This document shows, one piece after another, positions 61,522-64,000 of a stretch of DNA of 64,000 nt (its first letter is position 1; every line of letters begins with the position of its first letter). Position numbers and translations under genes: made by a program. The notes under the pieces are model-generated. The model was given only the letters and a program-made list of their open reading frames with translations. It was not told the DNA's origin and made no database searches. Origin of the DNA: a virus; IMG/VR virus record IMGVR_UViG_3300031884_000002, positions 1 to 64,000 of that record, one strand, 5' to 3'.

Positions 61522-61528
61522 AAAAATA

Positions 61529-61762
61529 TCAGTTAATACAAATTGAGTTTATTACAAAATCTTTTTCATATTCTTTTCTATACCATTCTGCTTCATCTTC
61601 TCCTATAAACTGTTTTTCATCAGAATCAAATTGACCTATTCCTCGATTTCCCCAAACTGTATCATATCTATTTCCTTCATCGTCCGATGAATAAATAACT
61701 TCCAAATCACCATGTTTATCTGCCATTTCTTGCAGTTCTTTAATATATTCGTTTAGTTTCAT
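61529..61762 (-). CDS. Hypothetical acidic protein, 77 aa
   Basis: LNEYIKELQEMADKHGDLEV then FDSDEKQFIGEDEAEWYRKE; a form common in phages (beta-hairpin plus helix). First gene of the operon; promoter TTGACT/TATACT, ATG 7 nt after. Confidence 0.78.
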   Translation of the reverse strand: MKLNEYIKELQEMADKHGDLEVIYSSDDEGNRYDTVWGNRGIGQFDSDEKQFIGEDEAEWYRKEYEKDFVINSICIN

Positions 61763-61793
61763 AACTGAGAGTATATAGATTTTAGGTTAAAAG

Positions 61794-61991
61794 TCAATGA
61801 TTATTTAATTGGTTCAAATGCCACTTGACAATATTTCGATAATGATTTTTTGCGGGGTCAACCAATTCATTATAGGGACAACCTGCTTTTCTTGGGTCGC
61901 CTGACAATCCATCCTTGGTAAGATTATCTTTGCGATTAGCACAGATAAAATCATATAGAGATTCGGCCAATTCTTCTTCGTTATTATTCAT
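61794..61991 (-). CDS. Hypothetical protein, 65 aa
   Basis: EEELAESLYDFICANRKDNL then GDPRKAGCPYNELVDPAKNH. Promoter TTGACA/TAGACT; ATG 7 nt after. Confidence 0.77.
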   Translation of the reverse strand: MNNNEEELAESLYDFICANRKDNLTKDGLSGDPRKAGCPYNELVDPAKNHYRNIVKWHLNQLNNH

Positions 61992-62022
61992 AAATCAAAG
62001 TCTATAGATAAAATCTAAATTG

Positions 62023-62226
62023 TCAATCATTATCGCCGCTATAATAGGCTTTCTGTTTTTTGATTATGTTAATTGGATACACACATTTCGGACAAGTTAT
62101 TAAAGGTGTGTTTGACTCTACATCCCATGCTAAAATAGTCCATTTACTATAATGAATATCTTTAGCATCCATAAAACTCATTGCTTTATTACAGATATCA
62201 CATTTAAGATGCCAATGATTAGCCAT
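62023..62226 (-). CDS. Zinc-ribbon protein, 67 aa
   Basis: HWHLKCDICNKAMSFMDAKD then TPLITCPKCVYPINIIKKQK: two CxxC pairs. ATG overlaps the upstream gene's stop by 8 nt. Confidence 0.78.
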   Translation of the reverse strand: MANHWHLKCDICNKAMSFMDAKDIHYSKWTILAWDVESNTPLITCPKCVYPINIIKKQKAYYSGDND

Positions 62227-62413
62227 TATTAACTTGTTTTTCTAAATTATGATGAAACTTAAATGCTTCTTGTAATAATACAATCAAATGAAGAGTTTCA
62301 TCCGATGTAAATTTAAGTTCAATTTCATCAAATCCTTCTCCAACTTTAAGTTTTATGCCGCCATTATATTTAATTTCTTTAAGATTTATAGCATCATATC
62401 TATATTTTATATT
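62219..62413 (-). CDS. Probable small protein without a visible canonical start
   Basis: From the TAA at 62219 an open frame of up to 67 codons reads (upstream to downstream) KYRYDAINLKEIKYNGGIKL, KVGEGFDEIELKFTSDETLH, LIVLLQEAFKFHHNLEKQ. It overlaps the neighbours as the other genes do, but no ATG, GTG or TTG precedes the conserved-looking part. Either it uses an ATA/ATT start or the sequence carries a small indel. Confidence 0.45.
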   Translation of the reverse strand, partial: NIKYRYDAINLKEIKYNGGIKLKVGEGFDEIELKFTSDETLHLIVLLQEAFKFHHNLEKQVNNG

Positions 62414-62504
62414 GTGATTTTACTTCTATAGTAGATACGAGAAACATTACAGTTCCGGCAACAGACCACACTAACAACAATGCAATAATTATAAATTCTA
62501 TCAT
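62400..62504 (-). CDS. Micro membrane peptide, 34 aa
   Basis: IEFIIIALLLVWSVAGTVMF then a charged tail. ATG overlaps the SLOG gene's TGA stop (ATGA). Confidence 0.6.
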   Translation of the reverse strand: MIEFIIIALLLVWSVAGTVMFLVSTIEVKSQYKI

Positions 62505-63115
62505 ATTTTACATCCTTTATACATTTTCATTTCGTTAAGATTATAATGAAAACTAAAATCTGGTAATGATTTTTCTTTTATTCTATTTAAATACTTAGAA
62601 ATTGTGTCAGCGGTGCCACCATCCTTTAAAGTTTCTTTATCTCCAAACGTCATTGCCAGAATATAATGAGACATTGACACGTTAGTATTTCTATTTTTAA
62701 ACCCATGAACCACCGTAACATCGGCACCTTTATCTATTGCTTGTTGTATCTCTTTAATAGAGTTTTGTTTAGTTTCTTTTTCAAATTGACTATGATACCA
62801 GTTTGCAGTATCCGCAACTGTTCCAAAATCACTATAATTATCTATATAAGTTCCATTCTCATATTCACACGGAAGAAATAATTTAAGATTAGGCATTCTA
62901 TTATTAAGATATAATCTTACTGCTATCGAATCTGCGCCAGCCGCACCACCCGATACAAGCGTATTAAGTGGATATTTTTCTTTTAAATTTATATAATCTA
63001 TAAGTTTGTCTGCTACTCTATACATTTCATTATATAAATCAAGTGATAATTTATCATAATCATTATGACGAAATGCCGTTCCAACAATCGCAAGTGAATT
63101 TTCATCTTTTATCAT
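62501..63115 (-). CDS. SLOG-superfamily nucleotide-ligand protein, 204 aa
   Basis: LAIVGTAFRHNDY at the N-terminus, NTLVSGGAAGADSIAVRLYL near residue 51-70 and LKLFLPCEYENG near 80: the Rossmann-like SLOG (YspA/DprA-type) layout with the GGAxGAD nucleotide-binding loop. SLOG domains sense or process nucleotide-derived signals. Promoter TTGACA/TATACT; ATG 8 nt after. Confidence 0.82.
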   Translation of the reverse strand: MIKDENSLAIVGTAFRHNDYDKLSLDLYNEMYRVADKLIDYINLKEKYPLNTLVSGGAAGADSIAVRLYLNNRMPNLKLFLPCEYENGTYIDNYSDFGTVADTANWYHSQFEKETKQNSIKEIQQAIDKGADVTVVHGFKNRNTNVSMSHYILAMTFGDKETLKDGGTADTISKYLNRIKEKSLPDFSFHYNLNEMKMYKGCKI

Positions 63116-63233
63116 ACTTCAATAGTATATCAGAACATTTAGAAATGTCAATTGTTTTTATTCCAATTATAAATATGTTGTTATTTTTTGATTAAAATCA
63201 CTATATCTCTATATTTATAATGTATGAAGACAT

Positions 63234-64000
63234 CAAATATAAATTATAACGAACAACAAACTATCATTTCATATAGTAATAATGGAATGCTAGTAAATGA
63301 TATAGCAAATAAATTAAATAGAAATGAAAAATCTATAAGAAACATTCTTAATAAAAATAAAATTCCAATACACTTCAATGACAAAAGAATTAAAAAATGG
63401 AGCGAACAAAATATAACGACTCTTAAAAATATGGTCCAATCTAATATATCTCATAAACAAATAGCCATAAAATTAAATAGAGGGGTGGCTGCAATATCAA
63501 AAAAATTAAAAGAATTAAATTTAAATTCCAATTTTCTTTTAAAAATAGAAGAAAATAAATGTTTAAAGTCCCAAGGAAAGAAAAAATGTAATGAATGCCA
63601 ACAAATAAAGAATATAAAAGAATTTAAACATTGGTGTAGAAAATGTGAAAATTGCCGAAATTTAATATTACAAAATAGAATTGAAAAAATGTCTAAAAAT
63701 AATGATTTAAAATATATTTTGATGGAAAAATTAAAATGGAATAGATATAGAGTTAAAAAATATAAATTTGAATGTGACATTGACTTACAATTTTTAATAG
63801 AATTATATAATAAACAAAATGGAAAATGTTATTATTCAAATAGAGTAATGTCATTATCTACACATAATGAAAATTCTATTTCGATTGATAGAATAGATTC
63901 TACACAAGGTTATACTAAAAATAATGTTGTATTATGTTGTAATAGAGTAAATTTAATTAAAAACGATATGACAATAGAAAACTTTAAAAATATTATAATA
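63234..64000 (+). CDS. HNH homing endonuclease, 3' end outside window
   Basis: N-terminal HTH repeats (SYSNNGMLVNDIANKLNRNE, SNISHKQIAIKLNRGVAAIS), a zinc module (KCNECQQIKN...WCRKCENCRN), then the HNH region: CYYSNRVMSLSTHNENSISI, DRIDSTQGYTKNNVVLCCNR. Runs off the right edge after about 255 codons. Very AT-rich. ATG 8 nt after a TATATT box in a TTGATT/16 nt/TATATT promoter that also contains ATTTATA. Confidence 0.83.

Overview
The window is AT-rich, gene-dense and almost entirely without house-keeping genes. It carries a tail-fibre-type protein, several free-standing homing endonucleases, two TnpB elements, nine tRNA genes, a tmRNA, a T4-Rnl1-type RNA ligase and very many 20-130-residue proteins. 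This is the accessory or host-takeover region of a large (jumbo-class) tailed bacteriophage genome; no terminase, portal, capsid or polymerase gene is present. TAA, TGA and TAG all end genes, so the standard code applies. The TTGACA/TATAAT-type promoters point to a host with an ordinary sigma-70 RNA polymerase.

Layout. 0-2 kb: the end of a possible glycosyltransferase, tRNA-His, a structured noncoding stretch, and a tRNA-Lys with its own promoter. 2-15 kb: mostly leftward, overlapping or tightly spaced genes, some with Shine-Dalgarno sites: an ArdC-like antirestriction protein, two ADP-ribosylglycohydrolases, a CoaB-like protein, homing endonucleases, a DUF2786 protein and a tail-fibre-like protein. 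15-19 kb: tmRNA, a second TnpB element, a tandem repeat and small genes. 19-41 kb and 42-63 kb: long runs of small genes (leftward 19-32 kb, rightward 32-40 kb, leftward 42-63 kb), most with a private promoter. 41-44 kb: RNA-rich, with structured RNA, tRNA-Met, tRNA-Ile and a tRNA-Leu interrupted by a group I intron. 54-63 kb: RNA ligase, PTH2-type peptidyl-tRNA hydrolase, macro-domain protein and a SLOG protein.

The most unusual property is the gene architecture. About 63 genes counted by eye carry a near-identical promoter (TTGACA, 16 nt, TATACT/TATTCT/TATAAT) whose -10 box ends only 6-11 nt before the ATG. Their mRNAs are therefore predicted to be leaderless or nearly so. The TGA stop of the preceding gene very often forms part of the next TTGACA. 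A second class of genes, including several with GC-richer or lysine-rich products, has the same promoter but a 20-50-nt A/C-rich leader without a Shine-Dalgarno site, and several of these end in a strong terminator. Between transcription units lie dispersed palindromes (ACTTATAC-TG-GTATAAGT type) whose two-base centre switches from TG to CA between two adjacent copies at 37.13 and 37.15 kb, and a motif ATGCGGTGAAAA seen only on the + strand.

Functionally, the recognisable genes fall into three groups. One is translation and tRNA repair or rescue (tmRNA, PTH2, Rnl1-type ligase, tRNAs). One is ADP-ribose/NAD-type nucleotide handling (two ADP-ribosylglycohydrolases, a macro domain, a SLOG protein). 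The third is DNA-level defence and parasitism (ArdC, PD-(D/E)XK and HNH/GIY-YIG nucleases, TnpB). Most other genes are small and unrecognised. All calls come from reading the sequence; no database search was run.
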